Positions 34,601 to 43,793 of a stretch of DNA of 64,000 nt are shown here, piece after piece. Each line of letters opens with the position of its first letter. Position 1 is the stretch's first letter. The translations under genes were made by a program, and so were the position numbers. The notes under the pieces are model-generated. The model was given only the letters and a program-made list of their open reading frames with translations. It was not told the origin of the DNA and did not search any database. Source of the DNA: Ophiobolus disseminans (Eukaryota > Ascomycota > Dothideomycetes > Pleosporales > Phaeosphaeriaceae); the NCBI GenBank assembly GCA_010093685.1, contig MU006244.1:124001-188000 (forward strand), read 5' to 3'.

Positions 34601-34682
34601 ACTTATAAGCGGGCGGACGGCGAGGGTGATGTCCGACAGATGTCTGAGGCATCGTTGCGGGCGGACCATTGGGAGTTGCCAT
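31651..34682 (-). CDS. frq: FREQUENCY circadian clock protein
   Basis: Exons 34682-34376 and 34319-31651 give 991 aa, almost the same as Neurospora FRQ (989). FRQ is the negative element of the fungal clock: it binds FRH and casein kinase 1 and drives phosphorylation of the White Collar complex. Landmarks: FFLRNSSSSETPPEG at about 106-120; coiled coil about 151-185 (YRSVIDDLTIANKKLKQKLKKFEKV); LFEVRFHSLPDHKKKELEETLRKFAAG; FCD1-like YLHDIPAGLL...LSDKAKKKLVVRRLEQIFAGKR (290-328); RPTRPLDLDPSRAQVPVENMDYFRHLGF and FCD2-like GWLYLNLLINMAQLHTLNVTPEFV (about 428-480); ADFEASGLGGVQPDDNFSIRVRR; an acidic SDSDAADDSDDFDDSDDGS near the C-terminus. The only intron is near the 5' end. Long antisense frames inside it are shadows. 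An antisense clock transcript like qrf cannot be judged from sequence. Confidence 0.95.
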
Positions 34683-34742
34683 AATGGACCGTGAAGGCTG
34701 ATGTTACGAGTATACGGCGTGACCCATGGACGCAAGGTTACG

Positions 34743-34752
34743 CTCGATCGTG
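34743..34752. promoter_or_regulatory. Candidate proximal light-response element, copy 1
   Basis: CTCGATCGTG, containing the palindrome TCGATCGA-like core CGATCG. It is the copy nearest the frq start. Function is inferred from White Collar binding preferences. Confidence 0.35.
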
Positions 34753-34827
34753 AGCTAGCACTGAATGTCGTGGGCGCTTCACTCGCGTTGAAGAAGCTTG
34801 AAGGTGTCGAAACAGGCTCAAATCAGG

Positions 34828-34837
34828 CTCGATCGTG
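34828..34837. promoter_or_regulatory. Candidate proximal light-response element, copy 2
   Basis: An exact second copy of CTCGATCGTG, 85 bp from the first and in the same orientation. Confidence 0.35.
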
Positions 34838-35460
34838 CTTCGTGATATCTACGGACTTGGTCTTCGATGCAGGCACAGTTGGACAGGTTGGTGCTGCGTG
34901 GACATACGCTCGAGCTGGGGGGCGTAGATGGTGGAGCGGATGGAAGAGGGACGTGGATGAGGCGCGCGGGTGCATGCCACATGGGCATTTGAACCCTGAA
35001 GCCATGATTGGGAAGGATCTGGATGTGTCGATTCTTTGCGATTTCAAGATGCCAAGAGTAGGGTTAGAGATCGGACATTTGGCTGGCGTGCTGCCGTTCT
35101 AGGCCCGAGCACTACCGGCAATGTCAGCAGCATCGTCGATGAGTTTCTTTCTTGAACACCCCCATCGCCAAAACAGGTCCACATCGCACCGTGATCCTAG
35201 CTATGCCCGTTCTGTGCGTTTCGATTGCACACGCAAACCATGATCGCTAGACGGAAATCCTCACATCCTTGCACCCAGCACTGTCCGACTCCGCCAACAT
35301 CCCTTCGAGGCCCATGTCTTCGCCCCATCTCGTGGAGCCTTGGAACGTTCGGATAGGTAGACGATTTGATAAATCTGAGCCGACGGCCGATTCTGCAATG
35401 CTACAAAATCTTGCGACAGCCCCCAGCGGCACGACCCGTTGACAGAGCACTAGCCATCGG

Positions 35461-35488
35461 CTGCGAGATCGAGATCTCTCTCTCGCAG
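35461..35488. promoter_or_regulatory. Candidate distal clock/light element: 28-bp dyad with tandem GATC
   Basis: Arms CTGCGAGA and TCTCGCAG (8 bp, perfect) surround GATC at 35467-35470 and 35473-35476. It lies 779 bp upstream of the frq start, between the positions of the proximal and distal elements known in Neurospora. Confidence 0.35.
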
Positions 35489-36441
35489 CCGAGTTGCACC
35501 TGCTGGCTCCGACATGGTCTCCCGAACATGAAGTAATGTACGATATCCAGAGTAGTTGCTGGACCCTGAATTGTGCCTGTTGATCTGGAAGTGTTGTTAG
35601 GCTGAAAGACAGGTCATAGTCATGCAGACAGTCCACTTCTCCCTGGCGGCAGTACCCTGAATCGAAAAATACAGTGTTCATCGGCAGCTGGATTCTGGAA
35701 TGAAGACCCTGAAAACATACGCTCCGGGAACACACCCTCCAATGAAAAAGGTCGTACAACACATCGACGATGGTCTGCAGTCATTGCGGACACATATCAT
35801 CACTGGCGTCATAAGATCTATCCACTCACGCCAACACTCTCGTGGTTGCTCAAATCGCCTTGCGTCTCAGCTAAGAGCTAACGGCATGGGAGACTTGGCC
35901 GAAATACCAAGATGGCCACCGGAATGCTGCGCCGGTAGAGAGAATTCGTTCTCGTCGAACAACGTCAACCCGCGAAGTCGCTGTGGAAGTTGGGTGTTCG
36001 ACCCGACAAGCGCTCCACATTCGAGCTCTGTGTTGTGGTGTGTAATCAGGCTATATTTTGGTGCTCTCGTGAGCGGCTCGTATAAACGCAGCACGTAATC
36101 CAGTGTATCTCGTGCTCGAAAGACGACTCGAGGCTGAGTCCCACAACACACATGCCACAGCCCCCGCTGAGCAACGGAGCACCCCACCGGGTACCACGTC
36201 TGATGGCCACCGATGACACTGCGGGTCAATAGTGATGCGTGCATATGTTGTGCATAGCACAAGAGCCAAGGCGGAAGATGCTTTTGCAGATGGTTGACAC
36301 CCCAAACTTGAGTGTGAAGCGTAAGGCATTTTCCACTCACTACGCTTTGCCCATCCGCCGCAAGTATGTACAAAGGATCGTTGCGCGCTTATGCGTCCGT
36401 AACGCACCACCCAAGAAATGACGGTCGAGATCGATGACGCC

Positions 36442-37327
36442 TTATATTCTTACGCCCTTGCTCCTCAATACGTTCATCGTCGAGTGTCCTGTGTAATTGA
36501 TCCACTCGCCCAATGCTCCTATGAAGCCACCTACCTTCGTCAGGTCGGCCAGCCTGTTGTCCAAGAACTGCTCGGTTTCGACAAAGTCAGCCGACTTGTC
36601 CTGCGTCATGTAGACTTCCGTGGCGGAGTATATGGTGGAGAGGGTTGCGCGCTTGGTGTACCAGCTGCTATCGACGCTCTGGTCGCCAGCCAGGAACCAT
36701 ATCTCGTCTGCGAGTTTTGCGAGTTCTGAGAGCGATGCGGGTACATATGTGGGCTGAGCCATGATTGCGAGTGCCTGCATCATGTCAAAACTGTGCAATT
36801 ACTGCTGTGTGTGTGTTTCTCACCTCCTGCCACCGATTGATGATTGGCTCATTTGCACGTAGTCGCGCAAGAGTGAGACTTCGGACTTTGGATCCTACGC
36901 CAATCTTCTTTCCAGCTTCGCCATTGTCAAAGAACTGCACATTGTCCTTCAATGCCAACCGCTGAGTGACGAGGTGATAATTGACCAGATCGAACACGCC
37001 TCGAGGAAGCAAATTTGTCGATGCATCCAGATAGCCGGCATCACGGGCGCCTAGCTTGAGAGCATCAATTGTGAAGCCGTGAGTCGGCACATGGGCGTAT
37101 GCTGAGGAGAGTATGGCGGCTTCGGCGGGCGGGAATGGCGGTGCCTGAGCATAGTCGTAAGAGTGGTACAGACCTCTCTGCCTCCATGCAACCGCTGGTC
37201 GGCATGAGGCAGCTCGGCACGTTCCGAGCAGTGACTTGGCTAATCGGACTGGTGCCATGGCTGTGGTTGCAGATGTTCCAACGGCAACCGATGTGGAGAG
37301 CTTCTCTAGCGCCCGAGCGATTGCCAA
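36442..37327 (-). CDS. COQ9: Ubiquinone biosynthesis protein COQ9, mitochondrial
   Basis: Exons 37327-36824 and 36774-36442 join in phase 0. The first ATG gives 278 aa and an in-frame ATG at 37258 (MAPVRLAKSLLG) gives 255; both precede a presequence with RGLYHSYDY at its end. COQ9 is a TetR-fold lipid-binding subunit of the coenzyme Q synthome that assists Coq7 hydroxylation, on the matrix side of the inner membrane. Motifs: FPPAEAAILSSAYAHVPTHGFTIDALKLGARDAGYLDAS (the TetR-like helices), LARLRANEPIINRWQEALAIMAQP across the intron, LADEIWFLAGDQSVDSSWYTKRATLSTIYSATEVYMTQDKS, and FLDNRLADLTKVGGFIGALGEWINYTGHSTMNVLRSKGVRI. It is divergent from the CMR1 gene. Confidence 0.95.
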
Positions 37328-37840
37328 GATCGATCGGAATTCCGAGTGCCACCAGATCGTGACGTCGATCCCCCGAACAGCATGTGGTCATGAACAGCAG
37401 TGTGCATCGCTTTGTCAGATGATCCGACAATCACCTCAGCATGGCATAGAGAGTGTTCGTTCATTTCACCTGGATCGGGATAGCCTGAGGTTTCCCAGTC
37501 GGCGTTGTTTATCTCACGTGACTGACGCGTCCGACGCGTTTGCGCTAGTGGCAACGCGCAGGCCGGCTTTTTGCATCTCGATTCCGCTGCTGCCTCGAGA
37601 CTTCAGTTTCTCTTGGATTGACGTTGGATTTTGCCGTCTCCATCTCCAGGTACAACATTGCTCTTCCTGCTCATACTGATCGCGACGTTTCCATCCCATA
37701 ATCGATCACGATCTTCAACACCTCGGCAACACCTCGGCAACACCACGCGCATCGAACCGTCCACGAGACTCCCCTGCTCCCACGCGATTGCCCCAGATCC
37801 CAACTTCAGTACATAGATTCCTCAGGGGTGGGAATTCAAG
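37328..37840. promoter_or_regulatory. Divergent COQ9 / CMR1 promoter region
   Basis: It contains an 11-bp tandem repeat, CAACACCTCGG, in about 2.6 copies at 37716-37743, inside the leader of the CMR1 gene. No gene is seen. Confidence 0.45.
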
Positions 37841-39460
37841 ATGGCGCGCGGCAAGAATGTGGAGCTTAGCGACTATGAACGGAAAAGGCAGGAAAACATC
37901 GCGAAGACGCAGGCATTGTTGCGGAATCTGGAAATGGAGGCCGCGCAAGCTGGTCTCGGTCCGACGGGCAAAGCGAGAGCACCTGCGTCGTCCAAGCCAA
38001 AGTCCAAGAAGCCTGCGCCCAAGAAGATCAAACAGGAAGAGGTTGCGCCACGGCGGACTTCGTCTCGTCTGAAAGGCATTGAGGCGGACAGTGAAACAGC
38101 AAAGCGAAAAGCCGAGGACGAATATGTTGCCATCAAAGAAGCAGATCGTGCGAAGCGGCAGCGCATCAGTGGCGCGTTCAACTTTAGTGATATCGTAGTC
38201 GCAGGCCAAGATTGGAACCGCAGTGGAAACTTCCTGTCCATTGGGCCCGCAAACCCTTATGAGCGCACGTTCGATGCCGATGATGTGAAGGAGACCACGG
38301 ATAAGGAGCTGAAGGCACTCAGAGAGCGTATGAGCGGGCTACAGCTTTGGGAGGACTTTGAGCCAAACGAGATTAAGATCACACCAGAGCGCATCTACGC
38401 AATGGGCATGCATCCTACGACAGAGAAGCCTCTTGTGTTTGCAGGCGACAAGCTGGGGAATTTAGGCATATGCGATGCGTCGCAGAAAGTTGCAGAGGTC
38501 AAGCAGGAGGACGATGAAGATGCCGATAGTGAGGGACCAACAATCACCACACTGAAGCCGCACACGCGCACAATACACACATTTCAGTTCAGCCCACACG
38601 ACGCGAACGCACTATACTCGGCCTCGTACGACTCGACCGTGCGGAAGTTGGATCTCGCCAAAGGGGTGGCCGTGGAGGTATACGCTCCATCAGACGCAAA
38701 CGAAGAAGCGCCCCTATCCGGCATCGAAATCTCCAAAGACGACCCAAACACACTCTACTTCTCCACGCTCGACGGCCAGTTTGGCATATACGACATGCGC
38801 ACGCCCTCGGAAAAAGCCGCTGGCCTACAAATCTTCCAGCTGTCGGACAAGAAAATCGGTGGCTTCAGTCTGCATCCGCAGCAACCACACCTCGTAGCCA
38901 CCGCCTCGCTAGACCGCACACTCAAGATATGGGACCTGCGGAAGATCAGCGGGAAGGGTGACAATCGGCTCCCAGCGCTTGTGGGCGAACACGAGAGTAG
39001 ATTGTCTGTGTCGCATGCGGCGTGGAATTCTGCGGGTCAGGTAGCCACGGCTTCGTATGACGATACCGTCAAGATACATGACTTTAGCAAATGTGCAGAG
39101 TGGACGACAGGTACGAGTTTGAGCGAGGCGGAGATGAAGCCAAGTGTTGTGGTGCCGCATAACAACCAGACTGGACGTTGGGTTACAATGTAAGTCCACA
39201 GTATGTTTTTGTGTTGCATATGTTGACAATAGGGCGACAGATTACGAGCGCAGTGGCAGCAATTCCCTCAAGATGGCGTTCAACGCTTTGCCATCGGCAA
39301 CATGAATCGCTTCGTCGACATATACACCGCCAAAGGCCAGCAACTGGCGCAACTTGGGGGTGATGGCATCACGGCTGTGCCCGCCGTGGCGAAATTCCAT
39401 CCTACCCTGGACTGGGTGGTGGCTGGCACCGCGAGCGGGAAACTGTGTCTGTGGATGTAG
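37841..39460 (+). CDS. CMR1: CMR1-like WD40 DNA-damage-binding protein
   Basis: Exons 37841-39189 and 39241-39460 give 522 aa, matching the Cmr1/WDR76 family. Yeast Cmr1 binds damaged DNA and stress foci. The N-terminus is conserved (YERKRQENIAKTQALLRNLEMEAA), followed by a basic nuclear segment (KPKSKKPAPKKIKQEE, SSRLKGIEAD). After ERIYAMGMHPTTEKPLVFAGDKLGNLGICDA come several WD repeats: HTRTIHTFQFSPHDANALYSASYDSTVRKLDL, IEISKDDPNTLYFSTLDGQFGIYDMR, GGFSLHPQQPHLVATASLDRTLKIWDLR, HAAWNSAGQVATASYDDTVKIHDF. The last blade lies on exon 2, ending VAGTASGKLCLWM. The family is usually 480-530 aa. Nuclear. Confidence 0.95.
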
Positions 39461-40660
39461 ACAATTTTTCTTATGATACCCGTTGATCTCTCTTACACTT
39501 TGTCGCACTCACATTCGCGCAAATAGTTGCTCGTTCACCGCTACTCTGGTAATGAAAGGTACATTGCTTTCGCGTTTCAAGCTATTGATTCTTCGCACGC
39601 ACCATGCAGCTTCGCTGAAGAAGTTGGGATGCCGGGCTGGTGATCGGACAAATCGAGACATGCGCCCATATTAACCGACCGGGATACTAGTCCAGCTTCC
39701 TCATCAATCACGCTTCAACACAGATCTTCGAAGTGCTCACTCATCGTCGCACAACCCCGTTCAATGTCACGCTCACACAAGAAATCGTTGCAGTGCCACA
39801 CGTCATCGGCTCGTCCGGATGAACGTTGCACGATCACCAGGCTCGGCCACGACTCCGCCGCCGATGATGGAAGGCGCGCACCCGGCGCCGTAGATGATGA
39901 AGGCTGCCCCAAGCTTTACGAGGGCATGTGTCTGAAAGGAGCATTAAGCTCAACCATGGGCGTGAGGCGGGGTGATCGACGTCACTTCCACTGCGCGCGA
40001 TTTTGACGCTGTTGAACCAGCATTGAGGAATCTGGACGTGCATCTTCCTGTTACAAAAATGTGCGAGACGTGCGATTGTGGGCGCAAATACTTGCAACAC
40101 CGCGTCCAGAATACACAATGCACATACTCAGTCCAAGTCCCATGTAAATCCTCTACTCTATCCCAAACCAAACAATACATATCCAATGCACACACCAGAC
40201 TATCGATAAACCCCGACTATCGATATCCAAATTCCAAAATAAGCTCTCCCCCCAGGGCCCTAAACCCAGCCCGTCCCTCGCTTGCGGCTAAGCAAGCCCC
40301 GAACCCATGCCAGCGCTGATCGCCTGACCTGTGCAACCACCAAATCAGCGCCGATCATCTCGTGTTAGGTGCGCGATGCTACGCTGCCAGCCTATGTGGC
40401 CTCGTTTTGCTGTACTGGCTAGAGCTTTTGTGGCAGGGTCGGGTGTGGCGGCGGTATTTGCTCGGTGGGGTAGTGGTATGATGCAAACTAGGTATTTGGG
40501 GATGATGGTATGCATGTTGAACCCCTCAATTGAGAGTATATATAAAGAAGGTGTGAGGCCTGAGTTGAGCCGCATTCTACACAGATAGCTTCAGCTTCAT
40601 TGCACGGGTTACACTATACTACTGTCGCTTCCAAGTCGCTCTTATATAACGCTTTTCAAG
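39461..40660. other. Gene-free stretch with the promoter of a secreted-protein gene
   Basis: The left is the CMR1 3' flank. At the right end a strong TATA box precedes the next gene. Frames of up to 115 codons in the middle have no recognisable sequence. Confidence 0.45.
40537..40546 (+). promoter_or_regulatory. TATA box of the secreted-protein gene
   Basis: TATATATAAA followed by G, 115 bp upstream of the ATG at 40661. It is the best-placed TATA box in the window and suggests a strongly or conditionally expressed gene. Confidence 0.55.
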
Positions 40661-41319
40661 ATGAAGTACACCATCACCGCTCTCGCGCTCGTCGGCGCCG
40701 TTTTCGCTGGCGCGTGCCCAAAGCCCTCGCCCTCTCCCACGCCGTCACCCACGCCAGAGGGCCCATCGTACTTCGGCGTCATCTCTGCGCGCAGCGCATC
40801 GCCCATCCATCTGCGTGCCCTCACCGCACGCGGCGGAAAATTCTACCTCGGCGGCCCGGGCCCCTCGTCGTACTGCCCCGTTGCGCAGGTCGGAGCTGCC
40901 TGCCCGCCGGGCAACGAGACAGTGCTGGCAGGTGGCTACAAGACGCTTTCCCTCGGTGTGATTGTGCCCGGCGGCCAGCAAGTCTACGTCGCGCCCGACG
41001 GCGCCCTGAGCTACACTGGTGCCCACTCTGCATACATTCCCCCCGGCAGCATTGTCGATGGATTCAGCCGCGAGGCGCCAGCTGCCGGAGCGCAGTTCGG
41101 TGTCTTGAACTTCGATACCGGGTTCGTTGCGTGCCCGGCTGCGGCTGCGGACCAGGGATACCAGGTCTTTGGACAGGTTGATGGTGCGACATTTGGAGAT
41201 GGGTGTCTGGGCTTCAATGCCTTGGCTGGTGAGTTGTGATTGTGATTGAATTCTGCAGGGATGTGAGCTAATGGTTTGGTGTAGTTGCTGGTGATAAACC
41301 GGGTGCGTGGCAGTACTAG
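40661..41319 (+). CDS. Small secreted protein of the fungal 'IgE-binding protein'-like family
   Basis: Exons 40661-41228 and 41285-41319 give 200 aa. Residues 1-18 are a signal peptide (MKYTITALALVGAVFAGAC). A PSPTPSPTPEG linker follows. The mature domain reads YFGVISARSASPIHLRALTARGGKFYLGG, then SYCPVAQVGAACPPGNETVLAGGYKTLSLGVIVPGGQQVYVAPDGALSYTGAHSAYIPPGSIVDGF. I recall this pattern from abundant ascomycete secreted proteins annotated as IgE-binding; their role is unknown. Cysteines at CPVAQVGAAC, ACPAAA and GDGC probably form disulphides. The second exon restores the conserved ending VAGDKPGAWQY; unspliced, the frame stops at GEL. Apoplastic or wall location is inferred. Confidence 0.88.
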
Positions 41320-41488
41320 AAAGCCTAGTTGTAAGATGGACAGGGAAGCTTAATGATGATGTAACGCATGAATGGAGAAGGATGGACAGATTTGGTGGAG
41401 AGGTATTTCTTACAATGTATATACTACGATCCCAGACGACATACACTCCCTAATGGCAAATTACGCGGTGCACTCCGAATGGCTCCGT

Positions 41489-41935
41489 CTATCGATGCGC
41501 TTCGTAGTCGTCCTTGATAGTCTTGGGTAGTTTATGTCCGTCCGTGGATGGCGTAAATGGCTTTGGATCTTTTGTATCCATGATATTCCCTAACAAAACT
41601 GATCGAACAAAAGCCACTTTTTCTTCCTTTGATCCTCTGGTTCGTATGGAAATTGCGACGACCTTTTCCCTGCTATGCTCACCCTGCATAAGGGTGAGAT
41701 CTGTCTTCGGCATTCCTACCGCACGAGCGATGATCGTTAGAAGACCTTTGTTTGCTGAGTCGTTTACTGCTCGGTCCGTAACATTCACGTCCACAAATTC
41801 ATTTGTGACAGCGGTGATTCCTTCTCGTTCTTTGCTCACCCCTGGCTTGACGCGGCATGAAACAAGTACTCTGGCGGTTGCTTTGGATCCAGTTCTTGCC
41901 ATCCACCGGACAGCTGGAGGAAAGATGGCTGCCAT
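41489..41935 (-). CDS. DUF167 / UPF0235 (YggU-like) protein
   Basis: A single exon gives 148 aa. It fits the YggU fold: VLVSCRVKPGVSKEREGITAVTNEFVDVNVTDRAVNDSANKGLLTIIARAVGMPKTDLTLMQGEHSREKVVAI. The bacterial pattern is V.PGA....I......L.V.L.APP.EGKAN..L...LA..L.V.KS.V.I..G..SR.K, and the ANKGLL and G-x-x-SR-x-K elements are both present. The human counterpart is C15orf40. Molecular function is unknown. The first 15 residues (MAAIFPPAVRWMARTGSK) could be a weak mitochondrial presequence. It is divergent from arginase. Confidence 0.9.
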   Translation of the reverse strand: MAAIFPPAVRWMARTGSKATARVLVSCRVKPGVSKEREGITAVTNEFVDVNVTDRAVNDSANKGLLTIIARAVGMPKTDLTLMQGEHSREKVVAISIRTRGSKEEKVAFVRSVLLGNIMDTKDPKPFTPSTDGHKLPKTIKDDYEAHR

Positions 41936-42717
41936 GTGATCGGGGGGTTGATGGTGTGGTGAACGGTGGAGGTGTGATCAGCTGGTTTCGTGTCGACGGC
42001 GGTCCAGCTCAAAGCCGAAGAAAAGCGAGCCAATTGAGCACTGACGTAAGCCTTCGGCCAGCCAATCACAAAAAAGCCAGTCGGCGATCCCCAACAGCCC
42101 TTGTCACGAAGAACATCATGTTGTTGTCGTATCCAGAGGCATTTCAACTGTCCGGCATCGGCCTCTCCACACATGGAGACGTTCGTGAAGACAATCAGGC
42201 TGTTGCGTCCGCCGGCACGCTCCTGCCCGATCTGCTTTTCGCGCCGGTTTTGGTGGGGGTAAGCCAGATAGACGCACGTCCATTGTTTCCCCTAAGTTCA
42301 AGTCTACACGAGAGCCTCAACACCCGTTCCCTTAAGTACAGGTATACACGATGGAGGAAAACTCGGCTGCCAGGCAATTACCTAAGAGAGCGCCTGGAGC
42401 GAGAGATAAAAGCCCGCCGTCTCGCACTTTTGGTTCATCCAAATTCCCAGTCCCACACTTTGCAAACGTCGCTTTGACAGTCAACCACCACCCGCCGCAA
42501 CACTTACGCAATTAACGCAACAACTTAACGACTTAGCATCGTTGCATCTCTTAGATCTACTCACAGCTAGGTATGTAACAATCTAATACGCAGAACATTA
42601 TGATTAGCTCTTGCGCTTCTTTGTTATCTTTGCTTTCGCCGACAACCACCGCACTAACCACGACAACACGAAGTTAAGGATCGCGACACTAACAATACTG
42701 CAGTACATTCTGCAAAT
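41936..42717. promoter_or_regulatory. Divergent DUF167 / arginase region
   Basis: It holds both promoters and the arginase leader, which probably has its own intron (42571-42703). A 206-codon open frame spanning 41857-42477 shows no recognisable protein and overlaps the DUF167 gene antisense, so I take it as chance. Confidence 0.45.
42571..42703 (+). other. Probable intron in the arginase 5' leader
   Basis: The donor GTATGT, a branch-like CTAAC and the acceptor ACTGCAG end 14 nt before the arginase ATG. Removing it would eliminate at least one upstream ATG. It is predicted from signals only. Confidence 0.4.
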
Positions 42718-43793
42718 ATGACTTCAGCAGCACAGCCCAAATTCCTGCCTAACCGCCATGACCTAGGCGTCGTCGCAGTCGGCTTCAGTGGCGGCCAGGC
42801 AAGAACAAACTCTTGTGTAACACGAGATAACGACTAACCAACCGCCACAGCCCAAGCCAGGTGTCGATGCTGCCCCCATGGCCCTAATTGAAGCCGGCCT
42901 CATCAAGCAACTGGAAGAGGATCTCGAGAAAAAAGTAACATACGATGGTAAAGTCCACGCCTACTCAGAGCTCCTTCCCACCGAGGATCCAGACTACCGA
43001 GGAATGAAGCGCCCCAAATTCGCAAGTGCCGTGACCAAAGAAGTTAGCGAGCAAGTCTACACGCACGCCAAAGCCGGAAAACTCGTCGTCACACTCGGCG
43101 GCGACCACAGCATCGCAATCGGCACCGTCTCCGGGACTGCCAAAGCTATCCGTGAGAGACTGGGACGCGAGATCGCAGTCATCTGGGTCGATGCGCATGC
43201 TGATATCAACACTCCCGAGACGTCTGACAGTGGCAACATTCACGGCATGCCTGTGGCATTCCTGACAGGGCTGGCGACCGAGGACCGAGAAGATGTCTTT
43301 GGCTGGTTGAAGCCTGAGCATCGCCTGAGCACAAAGAAGTTGGTGTACATCGGATTGAGGGACATTGATAAGGGTGAGAAGAAGATTCTGAGGGAGCACG
43401 GTATTAAGGCCTTCTCGATGCATGATGTTGACAGGTAAGCTCCGATGCCTAGAATCCTCCACATCGTTTCATTAACACTGAGTGTCCAGACACGGCATCG
43501 GAAAGATCATGGACATGGCGTTAGGCTGGATCGGCAGCGACACGCCTATCCATCTCTCCTTCGACATCGACGCGTTGGATCCCATCTATGCTCCTAGCAC
43601 GGGCACGGCTGTACGAGGTGGTCTGACGCTGCGCGAGGGCGACTTCATCTGCGAGTGTGTCGCGGAGACTGGGTCGCTGATTGCCCTTGATCTTGTGGAG
43701 GTCAACCCAAGTCTCGACGAGCAAGGAGCGAGCGATACTGTTCGCGCCGGACTGTCGATTGTGAGGTGTGCTCTTGGAGACACGCTTTTGTAG
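42718..43793 (+). CDS. CAR1: Arginase
   Basis: Exons 42718-42798, 42851-43434 and 43490-43793 give 322 aa, the usual length. Arginase hydrolyses L-arginine to ornithine and urea in the cytosol. Manganese ligands are all present: H113 (GGDHSIAIGTVSG), D141, H143 and D145 (VDAHADINTPETSDSGNIHGMP), and D247 and D249 (SFDIDALDPIYAPSTGT). RGGLTLREGDFICECVAETGSLIALDLVEVNPSLDE is the conserved C-region. Intron 1 has a GC donor (CAG|GCAAGA): using it gives the family sequence GGQPKPGVDAAP. The only in-frame GT alternative, at 42817, would add six residues (ARTNSC) and leave a 34-nt intron, too short for fungi. Confidence 0.97.

Larger units (their letters stand above)
34683..36441. promoter_or_regulatory. 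frq upstream region with GATC-rich candidate light/clock elements
   Basis: The 1.76 kb upstream of frq holds two exact copies of CTCGATCGTG at 34743-34752 and 34828-34837, 61 and 146 bp upstream of the ATG. A 28-bp dyad at 35461-35488 contains GATCGAGATC. White Collar complex sites in Neurospora are paired GATC-type repeats, so these are candidates. The stretch also holds a 133-codon plus-strand frame (34701-35102) and a 171-codon minus-strand frame (35247-35762), neither with coding character. A long 5' leader for frq, as in Neurospora, is likely. Confidence 0.45.

Noticed and set aside
34701..35102. 133-codon plus-strand frame divergent from frq
   Set aside because: No recognisable motif, no splice signals, and it overlaps the candidate light-response repeats. 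Treated as chance.
35247..35762. 171-codon minus-strand frame upstream of frq
   Set aside because: Composition is irregular, with no domain. It could be part of a long leader but not a supported gene.
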